DNA of 64,000 nt, from positions 2,108,001 through 2,172,000 of the forward strand of contig NZ_CP130649.1 of NCBI RefSeq assembly GCF_030552895.1, given 5' to 3'. The translations under genes and the position numbers were made by a program. This document shows positions 27,469-36,054 of the stretch, in pieces. Each line of letters begins with the position of its first letter. Position 1 is the first letter of the stretch. A model generated the notes under the pieces. The model ran no database searches and was not told the origin of the DNA. It saw nothing but the letters and a program-made list of their open reading frames with translations. This DNA comes from Tatumella ptyseos. GTDB lineage: Bacteria; Pseudomonadota; Gammaproteobacteria; Enterobacterales; Enterobacteriaceae.

Positions 27469-27537
27469 TTACAGGCCTGTTATACCTCTTCTATTTAATA
27501 TCTTGATGATTTCGAATAGCGTTACAGGCCTGTAACG
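27469..27537. repeat. Two copies of a palindromic motif after the antitoxin gene
   Basis: TTACAGGCCTGT occurs at 27469-27480 and again at 27522-27533. The second copy sits in the perfect 18-bp palindrome CGTTACAGGCCTGTAACG (27520-27537). The copies are 53 bases apart. They may be protein-binding sites or parts of a terminator; no T tract follows. Confidence 0.55.
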
Positions 27538-27670
27538 GTGCCTACCGTGTAGGATTATAAGTTAATGTTATTAACTAGAGCGTACTGCTAACGATAGTTT
27601 TGTATCGTGCTCATCTGAAAACATTTACTAAAATCTAACTCAATGCTTTCCAGCAAGAACTTTCAACTTT

Positions 27671-28210
27671 TCACCAACTGGTAGGAATAAATTCGTACTT
27701 AAGTACACAGATACGTCCAACTTTCTCAGCTGTTCTAATTGAAGGTAAATTTTCTGGAAGAATAGTTCCAGCTATCAAGCAGTCTTTCCCAAACAGTTGG
27801 TAAAGCTGGTTTTGTAATAAATGTTGTGCGCGAGAAGCCAAAGAAGATCCGCGAAAGGATGGAAGAATAACTTCTTCCAAAATAAAAAATCCCTCGAAAA
27901 AAACTAATTCCCTTTTCTCACAGACAATTAGCCCAACCTGATTACCCATATGATTAATAATATACGTATTATCTTTAATAATATGGTCCATTAGGTCTTC
28001 GTTATCTATCGGATATAGACTACTTATTAGTAGCGGGATTACAGAGTAAGAATAATTATAACACTCTAGTACAGCTTGTTTGCACCAATCAAAATCCGCA
28101 CTGGTAGCAAGACGTAGGGTAAGAGAATCATCACTATTTTCAAGTTTATGTGTCAGTTTTGATTCAGCAATGAATGAGATCGCTAAGGTACTGAACGAGT
28201 TAGCACTCAG
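27671..28210 (-). pseudogene. GNAT acetyltransferase-like frame without a normal start
   Basis: The frame is open from 28210 to 27671 (180 codons), but the first ATG is at 27991, in the middle of the fold. From there 106 residues remain, including EEVILPSFRGSSLASRAQHL, the acetyl-CoA-binding loop. Upstream of that ATG the frame still encodes a plausible GNAT N-terminus (LTLRLATSADFDWCKQAVLE). No ATG, GTG or TTG with a ribosome binding site opens it. It may have lost its 5' end, use a rare start codon, or be decayed. Confidence 0.5.
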
Positions 28211-28225
28211 TTAATCTGATTTGAA

Positions 28226-28250
28226 AGGCTGACCGCACGCGCGGCAGCCT
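28226..28250 (-). terminator. Terminator downstream of the SnoaL-like gene
   Basis: On the minus strand AGGCTG-CCGC and GCGG-CAGCCT form a ten-pair stem with one bulged base and a four-base loop, followed by TTTC. It lies seven bases after the stop of the SnoaL-like gene. Confidence 0.65.
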
Positions 28251-28256
28251 ATCCCC

Positions 28257-28724
28257 TCATTTCAACTGATCTGATAATTTTTTCGAATCATAATAATCGC
28301 CCTGATAAGTAATTTTACCTTGTAAGACCTTGATAAAACTTACCCCATCAAAACTGATTTTTTTATGCGTTGCCGGAGTTCCGGCCCAAGCGCCATCATT
28401 AGTGCCCGTAAAACGCCATTGAAACGCGATAGTGTCACCGTTATAGACCGGCTTACTGGTCATCTCCCAACGTAAATCAGGGACTGCATCGACGAAGGTT
28501 TTAACCACCTGCTGTGTCGCCTGTTGCTGACCAATAACGGGTTCACCGACCGAAGCATCGTAATAACTGACGTTATCTGCGAAAAAAGTCCCGGCCTTAC
28601 GACTGTCATGTTGGTTCCATGCCTGCATATACTGCGTGACGACCGTCAGGGGTGTCGTCTCAGCATAGCTTAGCCCGCTCGTCAGACAGAGTGTGAGAAG
28701 AGTGTAAGTTCCGAATTTACGCAT
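28257..28724 (-). CDS. Exported SnoaL/NTF2-like protein
   Basis: A 155-residue protein with a Sec signal (FGTYTLLTLCLTSGLSYA, cleavage before ETT near residue 23) and an NTF2-like alpha-beta cone: LTVVTQYMQAWNQHD near 27, FFADNVSYYDASVGEPVIG near 48, and FQWRFTGTNDG near 102. Secreted SnoaL-like proteins have varied and mostly unknown roles. It starts 11 bases after the aldehyde dehydrogenase stop with GAGG ahead of the ATG at 28724, so it is the second gene of that operon. A GTG at 28730 is less likely. Confidence 0.78.
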   Translation of the reverse strand: MRKFGTYTLLTLCLTSGLSYAETTPLTVVTQYMQAWNQHDSRKAGTFFADNVSYYDASVGEPVIGQQQATQQVVKTFVDAVPDLRWEMTSKPVYNGDTIAFQWRFTGTNDGAWAGTPATHKKISFDGVSFIKVLQGKITYQGDYYDSKKLSDQLK

Positions 28725-28735
28725 TATCACCTCGC

Positions 28736-30166
28736 TTAGTCTTGTTCAAGATCGATCATCACATGTTTCACTCGGGTATATTCTTCCAACGCATAGGCTG
28801 AAAGATCTTTACCGTAACCTGACTTCTTAAAGCCGCCGTGAGGCATTTCTGCGCACAATGGAATATGGTTGTTGACCCATACCGTACCAAAATCGAGATC
28901 ACGCGTGAGTCGATGGGCCTTTGCTACCGAGCCGGTCCATACACTGGCGGCGAGCCCATAGTCGACATCATTGGCTTTGCTAAGCGCATCGGCCTCATCC
29001 TCGAAGGATTGAATAGTCATTACTGGGCCAAATACTTCCTGTTGAATCGCTTCATCATCCTGCCTTAAGCCTGAGATAATGGTCGCGGGGAAGTAGAAAC
29101 CTGTCCCTTGCGCTGCACTACCACCAATTTCTACTTTGGCATGGGCGGGTAACCGTTGCATAAAGCCCTCAACTTGCGCCAATTGATTCGCACTGTTTAG
29201 CGCCCCAAATAACGCATCGGTATCATCAGGCTTGCCGAAACGGATTTGCTCCGTTTTCGCGACAAGCTGCTGTAAAAAAGTCGGATAAATTGAGGCTTCG
29301 ACTAAAATTCGGGTGGCGGCGGTACAGTCTTGACCTGCATTGAAGAAACCTGCGGTAGTGATACCCTCAATCGCCTTCTCAATATTCGCGTCAGCAAAAA
29401 CAATGGCAGGTGCCTTACCGCCTAATTCTAGGTGGGCTTTAGTCAGGTTGGCCGCCGCCGAGGTCGCGACCTGTACTCCTGCACGAACCGATCCAGTAAT
29501 AGAGACGAGCGAAGCGTTAGGGTTCGATACCACCAGCGACCCGGTCTCCGCTTGTCCTAAAATCACATTGAAAGCCCCTTTTGGGAAAAATTCTGCCGCC
29601 AGTTCGGCCAGTAATAATGTGCTCATTGGCGTCGTATCGCTGGGCTTAAGTACTACCGTGTTTCCGGCGGCTAAGGCAGGTGCAATTTTCCAAATGGCCA
29701 TCATAAAAGGATAGTTCCACGGCGTGACTTGCCCGACTATTCCCAACGGCTCGCGACGAATACTCGACGTAAAGCCTTCCATATATTCATAGCTGGCACG
29801 TCCCTCTAGATGACGCGCTGCGCCAGCAAAGAAACGCAAAGCATCGCAGGAGGCAGCGACTTCTTCTTTCTCAATAAAGTGCTTTAACTGCCCGGTTTCG
29901 CGACATTGCAATTCGACGAAGCGTTGCATATTCGCCTCAACCGCCTCTGCCAGTTGGAGTAACGCTTTTTGTCTTTCGGAAGGGGTGGAACAGCGCCATT
30001 GCTTAAAGGCACGGGTTGCCGCCTGATAGGCTAGCGTGACTTCAGCAGCCTCACCTTTCGGGCTTTGGGCATAACAGCTACCATCCACCGGGCTAATCAA
30101 GTCAAAGTAGGCCGTTGACGCCGTATCAACGTATTGACCATCAATAAAATGTTTCAGTCGTTGCAT
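28736..30166 (-). CDS. Aldehyde dehydrogenase, 4-aminobutyraldehyde dehydrogenase-like (PatD/YdcW)
   Basis: NAD(P)-dependent aldehyde dehydrogenase of 476 residues, near the length of E. coli PatD (474). The oxyanion WNYPF (near 145), the general base in LELGGKAP (near 245) and the nucleophile in GQDCTAATR (near 280) are intact. The sequence resembles enzymes oxidising 4-aminobutyraldehyde or 3-aminopropanal. This fits a polyamine catabolic role next to an APC permease and a GntR regulator, but the exact substrate is inferred. ATG 30166 has AAGGA upstream and is preferred over a GTG at 30190. Confidence 0.85.
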   Translation of the reverse strand: MQRLKHFIDGQYVDTASTAYFDLISPVDGSCYAQSPKGEAAEVTLAYQAATRAFKQWRCSTPSERQKALLQLAEAVEANMQRFVELQCRETGQLKHFIEKEEVAASCDALRFFAGAARHLEGRASYEYMEGFTSSIRREPLGIVGQVTPWNYPFMMAIWKIAPALAAGNTVVLKPSDTTPMSTLLLAELAAEFFPKGAFNVILGQAETGSLVVSNPNASLVSITGSVRAGVQVATSAAANLTKAHLELGGKAPAIVFADANIEKAIEGITTAGFFNAGQDCTAATRILVEASIYPTFLQQLVAKTEQIRFGKPDDTDALFGALNSANQLAQVEGFMQRLPAHAKVEIGGSAAQGTGFYFPATIISGLRQDDEAIQQEVFGPVMTIQSFEDEADALSKANDVDYGLAASVWTGSVAKAHRLTRDLDFGTVWVNNHIPLCAEMPHGGFKKSGYGKDLSAYALEEYTRVKHVMIDLEQD

Positions 30167-30313
30167 CGTTTTTATCCTTGATAAGTTCACTTTATAGCTA
30201 AGAAAAAATTCACTCGCCGCGGTTTCTCACCCTAAGGTATGGCGCAGCACTTTGAAAAAGACCCTTGCTGTGTTAAGACTGTTTTCCTCGAGGACTACTG
30301 GTAAAGCATTACA

Positions 30314-31057
30314 ATGATGACGCATGCGATAATATTCGCGCCAATCGGACAGGCAAGCCGAGCGGAGCAGATTGTGACCCGCCTCGCCAATGCCATTATG
30401 ACTGGGCTGTTGCAGGCTCATGAACAGCTGCCTAACGAAGCTGAGTTGGCCAAGATGCTGGGGGTCTCGCATATAACGGTCCGTGAAGCATTGAATACAC
30501 TGCGCGCTAAGGAGCTGATATACACCAGCCGAGGACGACACGGTGGTAGCTTTGTCTGCGACAATATTGAAAATCGTGCCCATAACTATCACCCTCTCCA
30601 CTTATTAAGCAGTGATTACTTGCTCGATCTTGGCGAAATGCACTGTGCCGTATTGGCACACAGTGCGCGACTTGCCGCCAAGCGGATGAGTCAAACGGAA
30701 CATCTCACGTTTTCATCCTTTATTGACGAGTTTCAACAGGCTAGCTCCGCTGAATCACGCGCCCAAGCAGACATGCGCTGCTTACTCTTTTTATCTGCCA
30801 GTTCACAATCAGCACGCCTAGCAAATTGTGAGTTAACGCTACAAACTGAGTGGGCATCATTCATTGCTCTTCTCTATGGTGATGACACGCTACATCAGCA
30901 ATGCGTACAGCGTTATCAAGAATTACTGGAAGCCTTATCGCATCAAGACACTGAAGCTGCTGCAAAAGCAATCAGCGATCTTATTCTATTTTTAGCTGAA
31001 CAACTTGTTGACTGTAAACTCAACACTACTGCCTCATCGTCAGGGAGAACGTTATAA
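30314..31057 (+). CDS. GntR family regulator (FadR/FCD-like)
   Basis: A 247-residue regulator. The winged helix (about 15-85) shows IVTRLANAIMTGLLQAHEQL and then NEAELAKMLGVSHITVREAL. The rest is helical, as in FCD-type ligand-binding domains, though its metal-binding residues are not obvious. It is divergent from the aldehyde dehydrogenase with 147 bases between starts. It is followed directly (TAA then GTG) by a cache-domain gene. It probably controls the dehydrogenase and the permease downstream. Confidence 0.88.
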   Translation: MMTHAIIFAPIGQASRAEQIVTRLANAIMTGLLQAHEQLPNEAELAKMLGVSHITVREALNTLRAKELIYTSRGRHGGSFVCDNIENRAHNYHPLHLLSSDYLLDLGEMHCAVLAHSARLAAKRMSQTEHLTFSSFIDEFQQASSAESRAQADMRCLLFLSASSQSARLANCELTLQTEWASFIALLYGDDTLHQQCVQRYQELLEALSHQDTEAAAKAISDLILFLAEQLVDCKLNTTASSSGRTL

Positions 31058-31756
31058 GTGAACGCATCAGACTCTATCCACACTGTCATCGCGCAACTCG
31101 AACATCTATTTTCACAATGTTCTCACTCAAGCCAGCAGTTAGCGCAACAACTGACTCAGCGACTCACTCCTTTGGTCAATGCGGCGGACCCTAGCGAACT
31201 GACGACGGCATTCCCCAAAAAAGCGATTGAGTCCCTGATTAATCGAGCGCTTGCCGATAACCCCTTCTGTTCCGGTGCAGGCTTTGCCTATTATGCTGAT
31301 GCCCCCCTGAATCCGCAGGCGAAATGGTCGCTCTATTGGATGTATAAAGACAGCAATCATGAAAGCACACTTGAGCTGACTCCCTTAACTCAGCAACACC
31401 TCGATTTTCGAACCTTCGAATGGTTTCTGAAAACGAAATCCCTTAAAGGCCCCTACTTCCATGGCCCTTATGTCGACTATATCTGCAACACGTCCTATAC
31501 CATGACTTCTGCCGCGCCCATCTTTATTCAAGAGTGCTTCTACGGGATCGCTGCCGTAGATGTATTGGTTAGCCGTATAGAAGACGAGATATTAACGATT
31601 CTTCCGCAACCTCGTCCTAAAATGGTATTGACCAATACGTTTGGCCGAGTCATTTTTTCCACGCTGACCGGTTATCGCGTCGGTGATATTCTGCGAAGTG
31701 AAGCGCTGGCGGTTATTCACCAGCACCCACTGTTTTGCCTCTATCTACCGGCCTAA
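31058..31756 (+). CDS. Stand-alone cytosolic cache/PDC-domain protein
   Basis: A 232-residue protein without signal peptide or membrane helix. The central region looks like a cache sensor: AGFAYYADAPLNPQAKWSLYW near residue 72, TFEWFLKTKSLKGPYFHGPYVDY near 124 and YTMTSAAPIFIQECFYGIAAVD near 147. Cache domains usually sit in the periplasmic part of receptors, so a soluble one beside a GntR gene suggests an intracellular ligand sensor. The GTG start abuts the GntR stop, so translation is coupled. The 3' end overlaps the convergent permease gene by 12 bases. Confidence 0.75.
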   Translation: MNASDSIHTVIAQLEHLFSQCSHSSQQLAQQLTQRLTPLVNAADPSELTTAFPKKAIESLINRALADNPFCSGAGFAYYADAPLNPQAKWSLYWMYKDSNHESTLELTPLTQQHLDFRTFEWFLKTKSLKGPYFHGPYVDYICNTSYTMTSAAPIFIQECFYGIAAVDVLVSRIEDEILTILPQPRPKMVLTNTFGRVIFSTLTGYRVGDILRSEALAVIHQHPLFCLYLPA

Positions 31757-33241
31757 TCCCTCTTGGTTACGCATCGCTCTTAGCGCTTCGGCATGCTCAA
31801 TCGCATCGTTTTCCGGTGCGGTTGATTTACCATAGGGTCGTTGAAGGAGCATGTAAATTCCGCCAATGAGTAATACCACTGCCAAGCCGATCAACACGGT
31901 CCATTTATCGATAAAGTTCGGGCTATCCGCGGGTTGGGCGAGTAAATAGATGCCCACAATGCCGTACGCAAGAGCGAGGATATTCGTTAACAAACCAAAT
32001 GCCCCGATATGCCACTCACCCGCTGGTTTCCAACCTTTCATGCGCTGGCGTAATGCCGCCAATACCACCATTTGGAAAGATAAGTAGATACCAATTACCG
32101 CAAACGCGGTGATCCGAGCAAGATTATCGGGTTGGAAATAGACCCAGACACAAACGATAGCTGGTAATAGACAGCTGATAATCATCGCGTTATCAGGCAC
32201 GTTATGAGCGGAAATCTTCGCCATCCACCGACTACCGGGCAACATCTGGTCACGCGAGAACGAGAAAATAAGGCGGCTGAGCGCAGCTTGTAGTGACAAA
32301 ATACAAGAAAGCATAGCGATAATTGCAATAACGATAAACACTTTGGCGCCAACGGGCCCCAAGGCTTCGTTAAGAATCGCGGGGATGGGATCGCTCACTT
32401 TACCGCTAACAATATTACGTAAATTTGGTGAAGAAAGCAGATACCCTAATACCGAAATAATTGCCGAGATTGCGCCAAAGACAATACTTAAAATCATCGC
32501 TACCGGTATTTTACGACTGGCATCTTGTACTTCTTCCGCAACGTTGCCACAGGCTTCAAATCCGAAGAACATGAACAGGCCCATTAGCGAAGCGGCCATA
32601 AAGGCCCCCACGTAACTGCCGCTACTTGATAAAATGCCCATCGAATCGAAAATTACAGAGAAGGGTTGTGAACGATGGAAAATCAATAAGTAGATCCCTA
32701 ACGCAATCACGCTCACGATTTCACACCAAAACCCTATTCTTGCGACACGCGCGAGATTCTTAGTTCCCGAGAGGTTGACCGCCATCATTACCGCCAATAA
32801 GACGACCGACGTGATGAGTAAATGAAGTGGCGTCGCACTAAACGAGACTAAACTTGCCACAAATGTCGAGGTGTATTCAGCAATTGAGGTAATGGTAACG
32901 ACCAATGCCCATAAATAGACCCAAGCCGCAATCCACGCATATTTTTTCCCCCAAAGCCGCCGTGCCCAGGGATATAAACCGCCTGTGATGGGATATTGGG
33001 AAGCAATTTCTCCAAAGACTAACGCCACAAGCAGTTGTCCCACTGCTGCAATGACTATCCACCAAATAGCTGGTGGCCCGGCGAGGGTAATCGCTAACGC
33101 AAACAGAGAATAGACAGCAGTGAGCGGTGAAAGATAAGTAAAACCTAACGAGAAATTGGAGATAAGCCCAATAGAACGTTGGAACTGTTCTTTACCAGCT
33201 TCCGGGGTATCTTGTACGGGTGAGTGTGATGATTTTTCCAT
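31745..33241 (-). CDS. APC superfamily amino-acid/amine permease
   Basis: Inner-membrane permease of 498 residues with about twelve helices. APC landmarks are FSLGFTYLSPLTAVYSLFA near residue 32, GEIASQYPITGGLYPWARRL near 85 and MFFGFEACGNVAEEVQDASRKIP (shortened here) near 225. The group includes GABA, choline and putrescine carriers. With the PatD-like dehydrogenase nearby, an amine or GABA substrate is plausible but unproven. I use ATG 33241 and not an upstream start at 33262. The last 12 bases overlap the convergent cache gene. Confidence 0.87.
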   Translation of the reverse strand: MEKSSHSPVQDTPEAGKEQFQRSIGLISNFSLGFTYLSPLTAVYSLFALAITLAGPPAIWWIVIAAVGQLLVALVFGEIASQYPITGGLYPWARRLWGKKYAWIAAWVYLWALVVTITSIAEYTSTFVASLVSFSATPLHLLITSVVLLAVMMAVNLSGTKNLARVARIGFWCEIVSVIALGIYLLIFHRSQPFSVIFDSMGILSSSGSYVGAFMAASLMGLFMFFGFEACGNVAEEVQDASRKIPVAMILSIVFGAISAIISVLGYLLSSPNLRNIVSGKVSDPIPAILNEALGPVGAKVFIVIAIIAMLSCILSLQAALSRLIFSFSRDQMLPGSRWMAKISAHNVPDNAMIISCLLPAIVCVWVYFQPDNLARITAFAVIGIYLSFQMVVLAALRQRMKGWKPAGEWHIGAFGLLTNILALAYGIVGIYLLAQPADSPNFIDKWTVLIGLAVVLLIGGIYMLLQRPYGKSTAPENDAIEHAEALRAMRNQEGLGR

Positions 33242-33726
33242 TGTAGAGTCTCTCGCTGGCACAATACATTCAAAAAAGTGAATCTATTTATAAAACATAA
33301 AGGATTATATTTATAACGTTTCAGTTCTCAGTTTTCGAAAATATAATAAAAGAACTTCAAAAACAGATAGTTAGTGGATATATGTTTTTCTTATTATAAT
33401 CGTTATGGAAAAAACGCCGGAATTATGACCGAAAGAGTAGATAAACAGTTTTACCATTCTGTTGAATTAACGCTAGTTTTGAAGGTGATAATCGAGTAAC
33501 ACTTTCGCACTGGGCCCAGTCCGATATGCTTACTCAAAAAGCTAGAAAATAGTTAAGCGTTACCTTTTCTAAGACCTAAAGCAGAAGTAATTAACGTAGA
33601 AATTGCATACAAGAGGCACTATTGAGTGCTTTTTAAGATTAGAATTCATAAATTTCCATAGTGTTATTTTCACTCACTCCGCTCCTGACCACCCCGTCTA
33701 CACAAAATTATCCGTTCCGCTTGAAA
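33242..33726. other. AT-rich intergenic region between divergent permease and regulator genes
   Basis: About 490 bases with no convincing gene. A 24-codon frame starting at the ATG at 33425 and a 63-codon frame at 33603 lack ribosome binding sites and motifs. The DNA is AT-rich and may hold the promoters of both flanking genes. Confidence 0.5.
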
Positions 33727-33771
33727 TCAACATAATGTTGATCAATAATCGTCACATCAACAAAATGTGTA
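33727..33771. promoter_or_regulatory. Pair of 15-bp operator-like sites upstream of the YheO/DauR-like gene
   Basis: TCAACATAATGTTGA (33727-33741) is a perfect dyad. A second, imperfect copy TCAACAAAATGTGTA starts at 33757, 30 bases later or about three helical turns. It ends 13 bases before the regulator ATG. The geometry suits cooperative binding and autoregulation. Confidence 0.6.
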
Positions 33772-33783
33772 ATAAAATAAGTT

Positions 33784-34506
33784 ATGAACCCTAGCGAAGA
33801 TAGAAATTATACCGAAAACATGATCCTTATTTTGTCAGCGACCGTGCGTGCCCTCGGTAGTGTTCTGGCAAATAATTCTGAAATAGTCCTGCATGATTTA
33901 CGTCATCCCGCTTCTTCAATTGCCGAGATTGCAAACCCACAAGTCACGGGCCGTAAGAAAGGGGATTCGGTATTATCGGGGATGCGAACCGACCCTGCTT
34001 TTATCAATGTGATGGAAGTTAAAAACGAGCCGGTATCTTTGCTGCTTGACTATGAGACGTTCAGTCACGAGGGAAAACCACTGAGAAGTAGTACAGTGCT
34101 GTACCGTGACCAGGCAGGCAGACCTTTCGCAGCGCTCTGTATTAACGTTGATAATTCGGGAATCGAGCAGGCGATTACGCTGCTTCAGTCTTTTTCAGGG
34201 ATAAAAGCACAGATCTCCGCGCCTCCTCCACCCGATCCTGCCACTGAACATCACCATGACAGTATCGAAAACTTAATGCATGAAATTATTGGCAGTACGA
34301 CCGCGGCAAGTCCAGGTAATAGTCGTAGCGACATGAAACGCGCCAACTTAATGGCAGTGAAAAGTATGCAGGAAAAAGGGATATTTCTAATTAAAGGGGG
34401 GGTCGAAAAAGCTGCCGCAGCACTCGGCGTGACACGCTACACCATTTATAACTACCTCGATGAACTTAACAATGGAGATGAGCCCCCCGCTCATACTAAA
34501 AGCTAA
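33784..34506 (+). CDS. YheO/DauR-like PAS-HTH transcriptional regulator
   Basis: A 240-residue regulator with the YheO-type PAS domain (about 10-125). ANNSEIVLHDLRHPASSIAE lies near residue 28, and GKPLRSSTVLYRDQAGRPFA near 96. A C-terminal HTH_22 (about 175-230) holds GGVEKAAAALGVTRYTIYNY. The pattern matches DauR, which controls D-amino-acid catabolism in Pseudomonas, and E. coli YheO. Its stop codon overlaps the RidA gene start (34506), so the regulator and the two enzymes downstream form an operon. Two operator-like dyads lie just upstream. Confidence 0.9.
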   Translation: MNPSEDRNYTENMILILSATVRALGSVLANNSEIVLHDLRHPASSIAEIANPQVTGRKKGDSVLSGMRTDPAFINVMEVKNEPVSLLLDYETFSHEGKPLRSSTVLYRDQAGRPFAALCINVDNSGIEQAITLLQSFSGIKAQISAPPPPDPATEHHHDSIENLMHEIIGSTTAASPGNSRSDMKRANLMAVKSMQEKGIFLIKGGVEKAAAALGVTRYTIYNYLDELNNGDEPPAHTKS

Positions 34507-34862
34507 TGAAAAAATACCCAAGTTCTCTGCCTTTTCCCTTTTCTCAGGCCGTAGAAGCCAATGGCTTTCTTTTTCTTTCTGGACAGGTCTCGATGAATGA
34601 TAGGGGTGAGCCGGTTCAAGGAACAATAGCGGAACAAACGCAGCTTATTTTTGAAAACATTGCCAAGACTTTACAATCTTGTGGCTCCTCCTTCGACAAT
34701 ATTATCCGTATCACCGTCTGGCTTTCCGATATGGCGCATTTCTCTACTTTTAATAGTGCCTATTGTCGCTACTTCCCTAATGGCTTCCCAGCCCGTACCA
34801 CTGTCGTAAGCCGCTTAGCGTTCGATCTGGACGTTGAAATGGAAGTTCAGGCGTTAGCTTGA
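34506..34862 (+). CDS. RidA family enamine/imine deaminase
   Basis: A 118-residue RidA-family protein. RidA hydrolyses reactive 2-aminoacrylate and related enamines released by PLP dehydratases. Landmarks are PFPFSQAVEANGFLFLSGQV near residue 8 and GFPARTTVVSRLA near 96, which contains the conserved substrate-binding Arg. The ATG overlaps the regulator stop by one base (TAATG). A serine/threonine dehydratase, which makes the very substrate of RidA, is encoded 27 bases downstream. That pairing strongly supports the assignment. Confidence 0.92.
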   Translation: MKKYPSSLPFPFSQAVEANGFLFLSGQVSMNDRGEPVQGTIAEQTQLIFENIAKTLQSCGSSFDNIIRITVWLSDMAHFSTFNSAYCRYFPNGFPARTTVVSRLAFDLDVEMEVQALA

Positions 34863-34889
34863 TGCCGATTAATCTTTTTGGAGTCAATC

Positions 34890-35798
34890 ATGCCGTTACA
34901 TATTAATACACCCTTACTGGAGTCACTGCCTTTAAGCCGTCTGAATCACACTCGAGTCTGGATGAAGATGGAAGCCATGCAGCCATCAGGATCCTTTAAG
35001 ATTCGTGGTGTCGGGCACGCTTGCGAGCAGCATTATGCTCGGGGGGCAAAACGTTCTATCTCTTCTTCTGGAGGCAATGCTGGGCTAGCGGTCGCGTACG
35101 CAGGACGTCAACTTGGTGTTCCAGTCATAGTTGTGGTCCCTGAAACGACCTCTGAGCGGGCACGACATCTATTACGCTTAGAGGGTGCCGAAGTAAGAGT
35201 GCAGGGAAAAACCTGGGCTGAAGCAAACCAAATGGCCTTATCTCTGCTCGAACAGAATGATGCCTTTATCCACCCTTTTGATGACCCATTACTGTGGGAA
35301 GGTCACGCTTCGCTAATCGATGAAGTGCTCGCCGAAGGCGTACGTCCTGACGCCGTCATCCTCTCTGTAGGAGGTGGAGGCTTACTGGCAGGTATCGATG
35401 AGGGGCTTCGCCGCAACCAGCTTGATATTCCTATCTATGCTATCGAGACAGAAGGCATGGCATCTTTTAATGCTGCCTTAGCTTCGGGACAGCCCACAAC
35501 ACTGCCTGAACTGACTGGCGTGGCAACATCCTTAGGTGCCCGCCAAGTTTGCCAGCGGGCGTACGACCTGACAAAGCATAGAGAGATTATCGCTCTCACG
35601 GTAAATGATAACCAGGCAGTCCAGGCATGCTTATCTTTTTTAGATGATCACCGTACACTGGTTGAACCCGCCTGCGGAGCCGCTCTCGCCGCCCTCTATG
35701 AGTCAAAAATAGCGCTTAATACCATGAGCAATATTCTGGTCATTGTCTGCGGGGGGTCGACGACAACCTCTACCGCTTTACAAGGATTCAGAGGGTAG
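34890..35798 (+). CDS. PLP-dependent L-serine/threonine dehydratase
   Basis: A 302-residue fold-type II PLP enzyme that would deaminate serine or threonine to the 2-oxo acid and ammonia. The PLP lysine is in QPSGSFKIRG near residue 33, the substrate loop SSSGGNAGLAVAYAG near 57, the phosphate-binding VGGGGLLAG near 160, and the terminal CGGSTTTSTAL near 288. It lacks the C-terminal ACT domain of IlvA, like catabolic or SDH-type enzymes. ATG 34890 has TTGGAG upstream. A D-amino-acid substrate is possible given the DauR-like regulator, but the fold points to L-serine/threonine. Confidence 0.88.
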   Translation: MPLHINTPLLESLPLSRLNHTRVWMKMEAMQPSGSFKIRGVGHACEQHYARGAKRSISSSGGNAGLAVAYAGRQLGVPVIVVVPETTSERARHLLRLEGAEVRVQGKTWAEANQMALSLLEQNDAFIHPFDDPLLWEGHASLIDEVLAEGVRPDAVILSVGGGGLLAGIDEGLRRNQLDIPIYAIETEGMASFNAALASGQPTTLPELTGVATSLGARQVCQRAYDLTKHREIIALTVNDNQAVQACLSFLDDHRTLVEPACGAALAALYESKIALNTMSNILVIVCGGSTTTSTALQGFRG

Positions 35799-35825
35799 CG
35801 CTAGGGTTAACCCTCAGTGGTAGTT

Positions 35826-35850
35826 GGGACGGTAGCCGATTCACCGTCCC
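35826..35850. terminator. Hairpin downstream of the dehydratase gene
   Basis: GGGACGGT (35826-35833) and ACCGTCCC (35843-35850) form an eight-base-pair stem 28 bases after the stop. No T tract follows, so it may act as an mRNA end or weak terminator. Confidence 0.4.
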
Positions 35851-36054
35851 TGATGACAAGTGGTAATAGATTATCTGCACAACTATTATCGTATGGCACC
35901 GTTCTGGGGAGTGAGCTGGGGCCTAGATTTATATCAAAAAGGATCACCACGCGCCGTGACCGCTTACCTAAAAAGCGTGGCAAGTAAGAGAATAGGATGC
36001 GATAGATAAGATAATTTCTCTCCCAGTTTAGGCAGCGCTTCAACTATGATTCCT

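Noticed and set aside
33603..33794. 63-codon frame upstream of the DauR-like regulator
   Set aside because: Overlaps the operator dyads and the regulator start, and has no ribosome binding site.
35807..36043. 78-codon frame on the minus strand between the dehydratase and ybiI
   Set aside because: No recognisable domain or ribosome binding site; it runs across a hairpin that explains part of the sequence.
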